DNA from: Gilichinskyi gelida
Lineage (GTDB): Bacteria > Acidobacteriota > Thermoanaerobaculia > Gp7-AA8
Length of the DNA stretch: 64,000 nt
Direction: 5' to 3'
Assembly: GCA_038040385.1 (NCBI GenBank)
Contig: JBBPII010000011.1
Coordinates: forward strand, 62,001-126,000
The notes beneath the pieces are model-generated. The model saw only the letters and a program-made list of their open reading frames with translations. It did no database searches and was not told where the DNA came from. Positions within the stretch are counted from its first letter, which is position 1. Every line of letters begins with the position of its first letter. The position numbers and the translations under genes are program-made. Positions 17,481 through 26,571 of the stretch are shown here, piece after piece.

Positions 17481-18079
17481 CGCGGCCTCCGGTAACGGCC
17501 GGGGAAGACCATCCAGTACAACGTCAGCAGCGCGATGCCCGCCATCGACACCTCGGGCCAGAAGAGGGCGATCACCGTGGTGATCAGCCACGGGATCCAG
17601 CCGAAGCGGAAACTGGCGGTCACCCGGTCGCGCTCCTCGTCGGGCGCGTCGATCAGTCCCGCGCGGAGGGCGTGCATCCACAGCCACGACCAAGGAATGG
17701 CGGTGATCAGGATCGAGGCGCTGTAGAAAAGCGTCGCCGGGCCGCGCGTCGCGGCGTTGCCGATGTGGCGGGCCAGCACGCTGGTGGGATACGGCAGGAA
17801 GGCGATGGTCATCATCAGCACCAGGTTGATCATCCCCACCGTGTGATCGGCGCGCTTGATCAGGCGAAAGATGTGCGAGTGGTTCGCCCACATGATCCCG
17901 ATGATCAGGAAGCTGAGGACGTAGCCGCCGTACGAAGGCCACTGCGCGGTGAGGGCGCGCGTCAGGTCGCGCGCGTTGTGCGCCTCGGGGGCGCGGAACT
18001 CCAGGATGAGGAGGGTGATGGCGATGGCGAAGATGCCGTCGCTGAAGGCTTCCAGACGCGTCGTTTCGGGATGCTGCAC
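17477..18079 (-). CDS. TMEM175-family (DUF1211) potassium channel-like membrane protein
   Basis: A 200-residue protein with about six transmembrane segments. The N-terminal RLEAFSDGIFAIAITLL contains the RxxxFSDG selectivity-associated motif of TMEM175/DUF1211 proteins; bacterial members form tetrameric potassium leak channels. The only credible start is GTG 18079 (VQHPETT). It is coupled to nth by a 4-bp overlap and is divergent from urocanate hydratase with just 18 bp between the starts, so promoters must overlap one of the genes. Confidence 0.88.
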   Translation of the reverse strand: MQHPETTRLEAFSDGIFAIAITLLILEFRAPEAHNARDLTRALTAQWPSYGGYVLSFLIIGIMWANHSHIFRLIKRADHTVGMINLVLMMTIAFLPYPTSVLARHIGNAATRGPATLFYSASILITAIPWSWLWMHALRAGLIDAPDEERDRVTASFRFGWIPWLITTVIALFWPEVSMAGIALLTLYWMVFPGRYRRPR

Positions 18080-18097
18080 GCGCGATAAGATACCGCC

Positions 18098-19765
18098 ATG
18101 ACCACCACGGTCGACCATTCGCGCGTCGTCCGCGCTCCCCGCGGCACCGAGATCTCGTGTCTGGGATGGCAGCAGGAAGCGGCGCTGCGGATGCTGATGA
18201 ACAACCTCGACCCCGAGGTCGCCGAGCGGCCGGACCAGCTCATCGTGTACGGCGGCATCGGCAAGGCGGCGCGCAACTGGGAGTGCTTCGACGCCATCGT
18301 CGCCACGCTCAAGCGCCTGAAGAACGACGAGACGCTGCTGGTGCAATCGGGCAAACCGGTCGGCGTCTTCACCACCCACGAGAACGCGCCGCGCGTGCTC
18401 ATCGCCAACGCCAATCTCGTCCCGCACTGGGCAACCTGGGACGAGTTCCGCCGCCTCGACGCCCTCGGCCTGACGATGTACGGGCAGATGACCGCCGGTT
18501 CGTGGATCTACATCGGCACGCAGGGGATTCTGCAGGGGACGTACGAGTGCTTCGCGGAGATCGCGCGCAAGCACTTCGATGGATCGCTGCGCGGCAAGCT
18601 GGTGGTCACCGCGGGGCTGGGCGGGATGGGTGGGGCGCAACCGTTGGCGGCGACCATGAACGAGGGAACTGCGCTCATCGCCGAGGTCGACCAGTCGCGC
18701 ATCCAGCGCCGCGTCGACAAGCGCTACCTCGACGAAGAGGCGCCGAGCGTCGACGCGGCGATCAAGCGCGCGCTGCAGGCGCGCGATGCCGGCGAGGCGA
18801 TCTCCATCGGCGTGGTGGCCAACGTCGTCGAGCTGCTCGAAGAGCTCCTGCGCCGCAACATCGTCCCCGATGTCCTCACCGACCAGACCTCGGCGCACGA
18901 TGAGCTGAACGGCTACGTCCCCGCCGGCCTCTCCTACGACGCGGCGCTGGCCATGCGCGAGTCGAGCGCGGAGATGTACATCGAGCTGTCGTACGAGACG
19001 ATGGCCCGCCACATGCGCGCCATGATCGAGCTGCAACGCCGCGGCGCCATCACCTTCGACTACGGCAACAACCTGCGCGGACAGGCGCAGAAGGCGGGCG
19101 TCAAGAACGCGTTCGACGTCGGCGGCTTCGTGCCGCTCTTCATCCGTCCGCTGTTCTGCGAAGGGAAGGGACCGTTCCGCTGGGCGGCGCTCTCCGGCGA
19201 TCCGAACGACCTCTACGTCACCGACGAGGCGATCCTCGAGCTCTTCCCGCGCGACGCCGCGCTGCATCGCTGGATCCGCATGGCCCAGAAGCGCGTTGAG
19301 TTCCAGGGATTGCCGGCGCGGATCTGCTGGCTCGGGTACGGTGAGCGCGACAAGGCCGGCCTCCTCTTCAACCGCCTGGTGGCCGAGGGGAAAGTCACGG
19401 CGCCCATCGTCATCGGGCGCGATCACCTCGACGCCGGCTCGGTCGCCTCGCCGAATCGTGAGACCGAGGCGATGAAGGACGGCAGCGACGCCATCGCCGA
19501 CTGGCCCATCCTCAACGCGCTGCTCAACACAGCGGCCGGCGCGACGTGGGTCTCCGTCCACCACGGCGGCGGCGTCGGCATCGGTTACTCCATCCACGCC
19601 GGCCAGGTCATCGTGGCCGACGGCACGCCGGCCGCCGCCGAGCGCCTGCGGCGCGTCCTCACCACCGATCCCGGCACAGGCGTGATGCGCCACGCCGACG
19701 CCGGCTACGAGCGCGCGATCGACGTGGCGAAGGAGCGCGGCGTCGATCTCCCGATGATCCGCTGA
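18098..19765 (+). CDS. hutU: Urocanate hydratase
   Basis: A 555-residue enzyme of histidine degradation that adds water to urocanate giving 4-imidazolone-5-propionate, using tightly bound NAD. Family signatures: IVYGGIGKAARNWECFD, GLGGMGGAQPLAA (NAD binding), TDQTSAHDELNGYVP, and Cys410 in RICWLGYGERDK, the position of the catalytic-region cysteine in the Pseudomonas enzyme. Length and start (ATG 18098) are typical. No hutH, hutI or hutG is nearby; it is instead coupled to a protease-like gene (TGATG). Confidence 0.96.
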   Translation: MTTTVDHSRVVRAPRGTEISCLGWQQEAALRMLMNNLDPEVAERPDQLIVYGGIGKAARNWECFDAIVATLKRLKNDETLLVQSGKPVGVFTTHENAPRVLIANANLVPHWATWDEFRRLDALGLTMYGQMTAGSWIYIGTQGILQGTYECFAEIARKHFDGSLRGKLVVTAGLGGMGGAQPLAATMNEGTALIAEVDQSRIQRRVDKRYLDEEAPSVDAAIKRALQARDAGEAISIGVVANVVELLEELLRRNIVPDVLTDQTSAHDELNGYVPAGLSYDAALAMRESSAEMYIELSYETMARHMRAMIELQRRGAITFDYGNNLRGQAQKAGVKNAFDVGGFVPLFIRPLFCEGKGPFRWAALSGDPNDLYVTDEAILELFPRDAALHRWIRMAQKRVEFQGLPARICWLGYGERDKAGLLFNRLVAEGKVTAPIVIGRDHLDAGSVASPNRETEAMKDGSDAIADWPILNALLNTAAGATWVSVHHGGGVGIGYSIHAGQVIVADGTPAAAERLRRVLTTDPGTGVMRHADAGYERAIDVAKERGVDLPMIR

Positions 19766-20301
19766 TGCCCCTTCCCGATCTGCTAACTCCGACCACTACC
19801 GTCGCGCCGCCAAGGAGGCGCCGCGCGGTGTCGCCCGTCGCAGGGATGGCTCGCTCGCTCAATCTGGCGATGGAGGATCAAGAGAAGGACAACTGGTGCT
19901 GGGCGGCGGTGTCGGTGAGCGTCAGAAAGTTCTATGGGATGGCAGGTCCGCGCTCGCAGTGCGGGCAAGCGGAGGGGCAGTTCCATCGCCCCTGCTGCGC
20001 GGATCCCGACTCCTGCGACCAACGGTGGATCCTCGATCCGAACATCTTTACGCGCAGCGCCGGCACGTTCCCATTCGTCACCGTACAGCAGCAAATCGAC
20101 GCCGGCCGCCTCGTGACCGCCCGCATCACGTGGGCGGAGGGAGGAACCCACTACGTTTGCATCGACGGCTACAACATCGCCGGCCCGGAACCGCTGGTTT
20201 CGGTGAAGGACCCGTTTTACGGCCCGTCGACGATTCCGTACAACAGGCTGGTGGCGGGATATCTGGACCGCGGCTCCTGGACCGAGTCGTACCGGAGCTG
20301 A
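19765..20301 (+). CDS. Papain-like cysteine protease (AvrRpt2/C70-like)
   Basis: A 178-residue protein with no signal peptide. KDNWCWAAVSVSVRKFYG holds a papain-type nucleophile (Cys45), GGTHYVCIDGYN the histidine (His129), and NIAGPEP/VKDPFYG a possible Asn/Asp. The NWCWAA context matches the papain-like AvrRpt2 (Peptidase C70) family; a further cysteine cluster (CCADPDSCDQ) lies between. The ATG overlaps the hutU stop, and the gene is immediately followed by an unknown gene, so the three form an operon. The substrate is unknown; a toxin-like or processing role is possible. Confidence 0.75.
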   Translation: MPLPDLLTPTTTVAPPRRRRAVSPVAGMARSLNLAMEDQEKDNWCWAAVSVSVRKFYGMAGPRSQCGQAEGQFHRPCCADPDSCDQRWILDPNIFTRSAGTFPFVTVQQQIDAGRLVTARITWAEGGTHYVCIDGYNIAGPEPLVSVKDPFYGPSTIPYNRLVAGYLDRGSWTESYRS

Positions 20302-20303
20302 TC

Positions 20304-20834
20304 GTGGCCATCCACCTACCCGCCGCCCCACCCGAGGCCATCGACGCGCTCCGCAATCATCTGTTTTCCCTTCTGGCGCAAGCGGCGCCTGTCGGTCTGT
20401 CGCGCGTCGTTCCCGTCTACTCCGCCGGCGCGCAGGACGTCATCGACGAGCGCCTGCTGGACGCCGCCCGGCTCACCGCGTGGCGAACGATCGTGTCGAA
20501 AGAGGGAGCGTCGATCGCGGCTGCGGAAGTCGGCATCGACATGAGTCTCTCGCAGATCGACGAGGGGCGGCTGGTGGCGGGGATGGTCGAGGCGGTGCGG
20601 CAGGCCGAGGAGCGATTCGCGGACGACAACCGCGACTACGAGCTGCGCCTCCTGCGGATTCCGGCGGTGTACACCGTCGCGCTCTGGCTGCACGCCGGCG
20701 ATGCGGACGTGCTGATGCCCGTCGCGCCGGCGGCGCGGGCGCTGCGCGCGAACGACTCGTACGGCGCGGACGCCTTCACGGCCGCGCTGCGGCCGCTCGC
20801 CGAGTCGGCGCTGCGCGAGCCGGACATTACTTGA
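20304..20834 (+). CDS. Unknown cytoplasmic protein coupled to the papain-like protease
   Basis: 176 residues from GTG 20304 (VAIHLPAAPPEAIDAL). No signal peptide, membrane segment or motif I recognise; the sequence alternates helices and strands (RIPAVYTVALWLHAGDADVLMPVAP). It starts two bases after the protease stop, so it is probably translated with it and may be its substrate, inhibitor or partner (inference from position). Its stop overlaps the stop of the convergent gene by eight bases. Confidence 0.7.
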   Translation: MAIHLPAAPPEAIDALRNHLFSLLAQAAPVGLSRVVPVYSAGAQDVIDERLLDAARLTAWRTIVSKEGASIAAAEVGIDMSLSQIDEGRLVAGMVEAVRQAEERFADDNRDYELRLLRIPAVYTVALWLHAGDADVLMPVAPAARALRANDSYGADAFTAALRPLAESALREPDIT

Positions 20835-21882
20835 GCAGTCCCTTGTCCGCACCCGACTGTTTGAGCTTGATCATCTTGTCGATCGGCACGCCTTTGTACC
20901 CCGCCTTCTCCATCTTGCGGATGTAGTCTGGGGTGACGCCGAAGATCTTCATGTCGATGAGCTGCTTGGCGGAGAGGTCCTTGTAGCCGAGCGCGCGCAG
21001 CTCCTCGATGTACTGCGGCGTGACGCCGTGGATGCCGAAGTCGCCGAGCTTGCGCGGCTCGAGGTCGTAGCCCAGCCGGCGGTACTCCTCGATGCGCTTC
21101 GCGGTGATGCGGCCGATCTTGAGGTTCTCGGCCTCGCGCGCGCTGAGATTCGTCAGGCCGGCGGATTTCAACTCGCGGACGTACGCCGGCGTCACGCCCA
21201 GGATGGCGAGGTTGGCCACCTCGCGCGCGGAGAGGGTGTAGCCGAGCTCCCGCATCCCGTTGACGTACGCCGCGTCGACGCGCCCCACGCGCATGTTGAC
21301 CAACTCGCGGATGGCGAGATTCGGATATCCGAGACGGGCGTACTCGCGCACTAATGCGGCGTTGATGCGAAAGATCGCCAGCTCGACGACCTCCTTGCGC
21401 GTCGGCTCGTATCCCAGTTGGCGGAGGTCGCGGATGGTCTGCGGCGTGAAGTCGTGCGCGGCGAGGACCAGCAGGTCATCATCAGTGAACTCCTTGTATC
21501 CGAGCGAATCCATCTCCCGCACGAACGCGTCGTTCGGCGTGAAGCGGAAGCTGCCGGCGCCGTTGCCGTCGCTGAAGCGCCCTTCGAAACGGATCGTCCC
21601 CGCCGGCCGGATGAGAGCGAACTGCACGTTGGCCGCCGTGGAGTTGACGTCCGACGCCGCGAGACCGGTCACGCTCGCCAGCGCCGCGTCGAATCCCATG
21701 ATGTTGTTGTAGCCCCTCCAGAGATGCGACTTGTTCTTTCCCTGGAAGAGCGAGACCTCGAGCGTCGAGGGGTCGTCTTCGCGGAGCGATGCGGTCCAGA
21801 CGCCGCTGCGGAGGTCGGTGGTGGCGGCGTAGCTGGTGAAGCAGACGGCGATGGCGCAGAGGATCAAGAGCGTGCACTTCAT
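20827..21882 (-). CDS. Exported protein with about ten ~23-residue helical repeats
   Basis: 351 residues. A signal peptide (MKCTLLILCAIAVCFTSYAA) is followed by a ~100-residue beta domain (GVWTASLREDDPSTLEVSLF...GRFSDGNGAGSFRF). Then a chain of repeats of the form G(V/I)TPxYIxELRxLGYxxLSAxxLxxLKIx runs from about residue 130 to the end. Such repeats are frequently found in or beside BlaR1/MecR1-type M56 peptidase systems, but no peptidase is present here. Two palindromes 31-66 bp upstream suggest repressor control. The repeats probably form a superhelical scaffold. Confidence 0.8.
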   Translation of the reverse strand: MKCTLLILCAIAVCFTSYAATTDLRSGVWTASLREDDPSTLEVSLFQGKNKSHLWRGYNNIMGFDAALASVTGLAASDVNSTAANVQFALIRPAGTIRFEGRFSDGNGAGSFRFTPNDAFVREMDSLGYKEFTDDDLLVLAAHDFTPQTIRDLRQLGYEPTRKEVVELAIFRINAALVREYARLGYPNLAIRELVNMRVGRVDAAYVNGMRELGYTLSAREVANLAILGVTPAYVRELKSAGLTNLSAREAENLKIGRITAKRIEEYRRLGYDLEPRKLGDFGIHGVTPQYIEELRALGYKDLSAKQLIDMKIFGVTPDYIRKMEKAGYKGVPIDKMIKLKQSGADKGLLK

Positions 21883-21912
21883 GGTCGGTTTCTCCTTCCG
21901 GCGGGCATCATG

Positions 21913-21948
21913 TACGAAGGCGTTCGTAATGTCAACGAAGAACTTCGT
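21913..21948. promoter_or_regulatory. Twin palindromic operator
   Basis: Two dyads, TACGAA-GGCG-TTCGTA (21913-21928) and ACGAAG-AA-CTTCGT (21935-21948), share the ACGAA/TTCGT half-site. Their centres are 21 bp apart, that is two helical turns, placing both on one face of DNA. They lie 31 bp upstream of the repeat-protein ATG, where a repressor would block transcription. The cognate regulator is not in the window. Confidence 0.7.
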
Positions 21949-22090
21949 AGATGAGAGGTACGCAGAATGCAACGTCGAGTTCCACACTTTGCACTGGCCG
22001 CAAGTGTGAACTTTCGCAATAGCATGGCCCCCGTCCGGGTTATGCTCAGCACCCCCTGGAGGTGTCGTCATCGCACAGCAAAAAGATTGG

Positions 22091-23161
22091 GTGAACATCG
22101 CTTTCCTCACCCTCACGCCCGTCATCGCCGTCGTCGGAACCGTCGCCTGGACCTGGACTCATGGCTTCCATCTGTGGATGCCGATCCTCGCGGCCTGCAT
22201 GTACCTGGCCGTCGGCTTCTCCATCTGCGCGGGCTATCACCGCTTCTTCTCGCACAAGAGCTACGAGGCCTCGCGGCCGGTGCAGGCGCTGTACGCGTTC
22301 TTCGGAGCGATGGCGGCGGAGAATTCGATTCTCTGGTGGTCGTCGAGCCACCGCGTGCACCACAAGCACGTCGACCGCGACTGGGACCCGTACAACATCA
22401 AGCGCGGGTTCTGGTGGGCGCACATCCTCTGGATCTTCCACAAAAATCCCGAGGCGGGGAACTTCGAGAACTCGCCCGATCTGATGAAGAACCCCATCGT
22501 GATGTGGCAGCACCGCTGGCACAAGGTGATCCTCATCGTCGCCGGCTTCGGCCTGCCGACCGCCATCGGCGCGCTGTTCGGGAATCCGATCGCCGGCCTG
22601 CTGTGGGGCGGATTCCTCCGCATCTTCCTCATCCACCACACCACCTTCTTCGTGAACTCGCTCGCCCACTCCCTCGGCACGCCGAAGTACAACGCCGAGG
22701 TCTCGGCGCGCGATAACTGGATGGTGGCGATGCTCACGCTCGGCGAGGGCTACCACAGCTTCCACCACCGCTTCCCCTCCGACTTCCGCAACGGCATCCG
22801 CTGGTATCAGTGGGACCCGACGAAGTGGCTCATCGGCACGCTGCGCTCGCTGGGGCTCGCTTCGGATCTCCGCTCCGCCACGCCGCCGCAGATCGAGCGC
22901 GCGCGCCTGGAGGCGGCGTTGCGCCTGATCGAGCCGAAGATCGAGGCCGTCGCCACGCCGCTGCGCGACGAGCTGCGCCGGCGCCTGCACACGGCGATGG
23001 AGCACCTGGAGACCGCGCTCGCGCTATGGCGCCAGCACCTCGAGGAGAAGGCCGAAGGCGTCTCCAACCGCTGGCGGGCCACGCGGCGCCGCGCGCGGCT
23101 TCACGTCAAGGAGTCGCGGCAGCACTGGAAGCTGGTCGTGCGGACGCTGCGGACGGCCTAG
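22091..23161 (+). CDS. Acyl-CoA/acyl-lipid delta-9 fatty-acid desaturase
   Basis: A 356-residue membrane di-iron desaturase. The three histidine boxes HRFFSH, HRVHHKH and HSFHHRF are in the correct order, between paired hydrophobic segments; NSLAHSLG and the extra histidine are also present. It introduces a cis double bond into fatty acyl chains and adjusts membrane fluidity. The last ~80 residues are a long charged coiled coil not needed for catalysis. The annotated start is GTG 22091; a strong GGAGGT lies at 22058-22063 but no canonical in-frame start sits at the right distance, so the true N-terminus may be a few residues longer. Confidence 0.9.
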   Translation: MNIAFLTLTPVIAVVGTVAWTWTHGFHLWMPILAACMYLAVGFSICAGYHRFFSHKSYEASRPVQALYAFFGAMAAENSILWWSSSHRVHHKHVDRDWDPYNIKRGFWWAHILWIFHKNPEAGNFENSPDLMKNPIVMWQHRWHKVILIVAGFGLPTAIGALFGNPIAGLLWGGFLRIFLIHHTTFFVNSLAHSLGTPKYNAEVSARDNWMVAMLTLGEGYHSFHHRFPSDFRNGIRWYQWDPTKWLIGTLRSLGLASDLRSATPPQIERARLEAALRLIEPKIEAVATPLRDELRRRLHTAMEHLETALALWRQHLEEKAEGVSNRWRATRRRARLHVKESRQHWKLVVRTLRTA

Positions 23162-23250
23162 CCCTCACCCGGCGCTTCGCGCCACCCTCTCCCGCTCCCA
23201 GCTTCCCTCTCCCGCTTGCGGGAGAGGGTGCCCGAAGGGCGGGTGAGGGC
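23162..23250. repeat. CCCTCACCCGGCGC palindromic repeat, copy 2
   Basis: Near-identical at both ends to 16731-16834 but shorter in the middle. It begins at the base after the desaturase stop and ends five bases before the stop of the convergent gene, so it again occupies a convergent gap and could form a two-way terminator-like hairpin. Confidence 0.85.
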
Positions 23251-23255
23251 GTCCC

Positions 23256-23873
23256 CTACTGCGCAGCGACTGCGACCGGCGGTACGCCCAGCTTCTTGAG
23301 CGCGCGCTCCGCTTCGCGGGCGTGACGCGGGAAGAGGCAGCGCTGCTCCCACACGCGACGGTAGAGCGCGACGGCCGCGTCGCGATTGCCGGCGTCGAGC
23401 TTCTTCGGCGCGTCGTCGAGATCGCGGTCCAGCGAAGCCTCGCGCGCGGTGATGGTGTCGCGCAGCAGTTTGTCGACCGCCGCCGCGTGCAGCGCGCCCT
23501 TCTCGTTCTCCACCGACCCCAGAACGCTTCCGTCCTCGCCGGTGAGAACGGCGATGGGAAGCTTGCCGCCGGCATCGAGTCTGGCGATGGTCTTCTGGTC
23601 GTCGACGCGAACGACGCTCATGGCCACGCACTGCGGCGAGTAGGTCGTCAGCGGCCGGTAGGTGAGCAGCTCGGAATGTCGAAACTCGTTGCGCGAAGCG
23701 GGAATCCAGTAGAGCACCAGCATGCCGGCCGGCGGGGACTCGCCCTGATCGAGGATCTTCCACGGGACGAAGACGACATTGGATGTGAGTCCTCCGCCTC
23801 CCGCGACTTGCGCGGGAACGAGCGCCAGAGTCAGAAACGCGGCTGCCAGCATGGGCACCGCGGACGTGCGCAT
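23256..23873 (-). CDS. Exported protein of unknown function, 205 aa
   Basis: The N-terminus MRTSAVPMLAAAFLTLALVP is a signal peptide with likely cleavage near AQVA-GG. The mature part opens with a thioredoxin-like flavour (VVFVPWKILDQGESPPAGMLVLYWIPAS; CVAMSVVRVDD; LPIAVLTGEDGSVLG) but lacks a CxxC pair, and ends with a TPR-like segment (DAGNRDAAVALYRRVWEQ...AERALKKLGVPPV). The start is ATG 23873, divergent from the kinase gene 82 bp away. Function unknown. Confidence 0.72.
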   Translation of the reverse strand: MRTSAVPMLAAAFLTLALVPAQVAGGGGLTSNVVFVPWKILDQGESPPAGMLVLYWIPASRNEFRHSELLTYRPLTTYSPQCVAMSVVRVDDQKTIARLDAGGKLPIAVLTGEDGSVLGSVENEKGALHAAAVDKLLRDTITAREASLDRDLDDAPKKLDAGNRDAAVALYRRVWEQRCLFPRHAREAERALKKLGVPPVAVAAQ

Positions 23874-23954
23874 TGAGTTTTTCCCTTGACCCGGTGCGCC
23901 GGATTATATGCTTCACGGCCGGGACCGGTAGAATCGGCCAATCGGTTTTTCTCA

Positions 23955-26555
23955 ATGACTAGCACGCCGCGCGAAACGCTCGGGCCGTATCGGATCATCG
24001 GTCCGCTCGGCGCCGGAGGCATGGGCGAGGTGTACGTGGCGCGCGATCCGTCGCTCGGCCGCACCGTGGCCATCAAAGTCCTCCCGCAGCGCTTCTCCGG
24101 CGACCGCGAGAGTCTCTCGCGCTTCACCCGCGAGGCGCGCTCCGCATCGGCGCTCAATCATCCGAACATCGTGACCATCTACGAGGTGGGCGCCGAGAAT
24201 GGGACGCCGTACATCGTGATGGAGCACATCGAGGGGAGCGATCTCCGCACCCTGCTGCGCAACGGGCCGCTGCCGAACCGGAAGACGCTCGACATCGCCG
24301 CGCAGATCGCCGACGGTCTCGCCGCCGCGCATGAGAAGGGCATCGTCCATCGCGACCTCAAGCCGGAAAACGTGATGGTGACGAAGGACGGCTTCGTCAA
24401 GATCCTCGACTTCGGGCTGGCCAAGCTCATCGCCCCGGCCGAGCACGACGCCGACACGGCTCAATGGGAAATCCCTCCCACCAATCCGGGGACGATCGTG
24501 GGCACGGTCGGCTACATGTCGCCGGAGCAGGCGCAAGGGCGGGCGGTCGACTTCCGCTCCGACCAGTTCTCGTTCGGCGCGATCCTCTACGAATTGTCGA
24601 CGGGGAAGGCGGCGTTCGCCGGCGACAACGCGCTCGACACCATGACCGCCATCGTGCGCGAGCAGCCGAAACCGATCGCCGATTTCAACGCCCAGGCACC
24701 CGCGGCGTTCTGCGACGTGGTGGAGCGGCTGCTGGCGAAAGATTCGGCGCATCGATACGACTCGACGCGCGACACGGCGCGCGACCTCCGCAACATCCAC
24801 GCGTACTACGCCAGCACCATCGCCAAAGACGACCTCCCGCGGCCGCCGCTGGTGCGGCGGCGGACGCTGATGGCCGGCGCGGTGGTCGCCGCGGTGCTGG
24901 TCGTCGGCGCCGCGGGCATCGCGCTGCTGTACGAGCGCACCACGCCGGCCGCGGAAGCCGGACCGGTCAAGAAATACATCGCGGTGACGCAGTTCAAGGA
25001 CCTCACCGGCGATCCGAACGGGCAACTCGTGGTCGACGGTCTCTCCGAAACGCTCGCCGCACGCCTGGCGCGTTTTTCCTCGGTGCAGGTGATGCGTCCC
25101 AACACGCCCGACGCACTCGCCGCCGCCGTCACGCCGCAGCAGGTGGCGCGCGACCTCGGCGCGAACGTAGTGCTGACCGGCTCGATGCAGCGCGCCGGCG
25201 AACGCCTCCGCGTGGCGTACGAGGTGGTGGACATCGGGCGGGGCACACGGCGGTCCGGCGACCTGATCGAAGGGGCGGTGGGCGATCTCTTCGCCATCCA
25301 GGACCGCCTCGCGGAGAGCGTGGCGTCGTCACTGCAGCTCGGCGCCCCCACCTTCCACGCCGCCCTCCCCGACACCAGCGTCTCGCAGCGCCGCTACCTA
25401 GAAGCGCTCGGCTACCTCCGGCGCTACGACAACGAGACGTCGGTCGACAACGCGATCCAAGTGCTCGAGGAGCTCGCCGCCACCAGCGGATCGGCGTCCG
25501 TACAAGCCGCGCTCGGCCGCGGATACCTGTACAAGTTCCAGTTGACGCACGATCCGAAATGGGCCGCGACAGCGGCGACGGCATGTGAGAGAGCTGTGGC
25601 GGCGGACGCCCAGAATCCAGCCGTTCACGTGACACTTGGAGACCTCCGCCGCCAGATGGGGAAATTGGATGAGGCTGTGCGGGAGTACAACGCAGCTCTG
25701 GCTAAGCAGCCAAATGACGCCGCCGCGATTCTGGGCCTCGCTGAGACATACAAAGCTGGCGGCAAAGTCGCCGAGGCCGAGGCGGCATACCGGAAAGCGA
25801 TCGAGCTCTTGCCTAATTATTGGGGCGGATACAACAAGCTTGGCGCCTTCTATTACACCCGTGCGCGCTACACCGATGCGGCAGGGATGTTCGCGCGGGT
25901 GGTGCAACTCGTGCCGGACAACGAGCGGGGGTACAACAATCTAGGAAGTATGTACCTCCAGCTGGGGCGATACGACGAGGCAGTACGCGTTTTCTCCACC
26001 TCGTTGGCAAAGAAACCGAACGCGCAGGCATATTCGAATGTTGGGACGGCGAATTATTTTCTCGGCCGCTATTCGGATGCCGCGAACGCCTTCGAAGAAG
26101 CCACGGCGCTGGCGCCAAAGAATTTTCTTTACTGGGCGAACCTCGGCGATGCATACCGATGGATTCCGAACTCCGAGGCGCGCGCGGCTACTGCCTATGA
26201 CAAGGCGATCCAACTGGCGGACAACGAGATGAAATTGAACCCCACAGACGTCGGCATCCGATCACGCCTTTCGGTGTGTCTCGCAAAGCGCGGCCAGATC
26301 GCCCGGGCTGATCGTGAGATCCAAGCGGCGCTGCAGCGGGATCCGACGCATCCCGGCGTCATGTTCAACGCAGGGCAAATCGCGAATATCGCTCACCGCG
26401 ACGCCGAAGCGTTGCAGTGGCTGGATCGCGCGTTGCGCGCCGGCTACAGTCGCAGCGAAGTGGCGCACGAGCGCGATTTCGAAAATTTGCGCGATGGCCG
26501 TTTGCAGCAAGTACTTCGGCAAACAGCTACAATAGGCGCTGGGCCCCGGTCATAA
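23955..26555 (+). CDS. Membrane Ser/Thr protein kinase with FlgO/TolB-like and TPR output region
   Basis: 866 residues. The kinase domain (about 12-280) has GPLGAGGMGEVYVA, Lys41 in VAIK, HRDLKPENV, DFGLAKL and GYMSPEQAQG: all catalytic residues are present. One transmembrane helix follows (about 305-328, MAGAVVAAVLVVGAAGIALL). The extracytoplasmic part begins with a domain seen after such kinases (VTQFKDLTGDPNGQLVVDGLSETLAARL...VVLTGSMQR) and continues with about nine TPR units. This layout is typical of Pkn-type sensors in Acidobacteriota and Myxococcota. Codon use in the last ~950 bp looks richer in A/T at third positions than in the kinase half. Confidence 0.92.
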   Translation: MTSTPRETLGPYRIIGPLGAGGMGEVYVARDPSLGRTVAIKVLPQRFSGDRESLSRFTREARSASALNHPNIVTIYEVGAENGTPYIVMEHIEGSDLRTLLRNGPLPNRKTLDIAAQIADGLAAAHEKGIVHRDLKPENVMVTKDGFVKILDFGLAKLIAPAEHDADTAQWEIPPTNPGTIVGTVGYMSPEQAQGRAVDFRSDQFSFGAILYELSTGKAAFAGDNALDTMTAIVREQPKPIADFNAQAPAAFCDVVERLLAKDSAHRYDSTRDTARDLRNIHAYYASTIAKDDLPRPPLVRRRTLMAGAVVAAVLVVGAAGIALLYERTTPAAEAGPVKKYIAVTQFKDLTGDPNGQLVVDGLSETLAARLARFSSVQVMRPNTPDALAAAVTPQQVARDLGANVVLTGSMQRAGERLRVAYEVVDIGRGTRRSGDLIEGAVGDLFAIQDRLAESVASSLQLGAPTFHAALPDTSVSQRRYLEALGYLRRYDNETSVDNAIQVLEELAATSGSASVQAALGRGYLYKFQLTHDPKWAATAATACERAVAADAQNPAVHVTLGDLRRQMGKLDEAVREYNAALAKQPNDAAAILGLAETYKAGGKVAEAEAAYRKAIELLPNYWGGYNKLGAFYYTRARYTDAAGMFARVVQLVPDNERGYNNLGSMYLQLGRYDEAVRVFSTSLAKKPNAQAYSNVGTANYFLGRYSDAANAFEEATALAPKNFLYWANLGDAYRWIPNSEARAATAYDKAIQLADNEMKLNPTDVGIRSRLSVCLAKRGQIARADREIQAALQRDPTHPGVMFNAGQIANIAHRDAEALQWLDRALRAGYSRSEVAHERDFENLRDGRLQQVLRQTATIGAGPRS

Positions 26556-26571
26556 CGAAAGAGAGGTTCGC

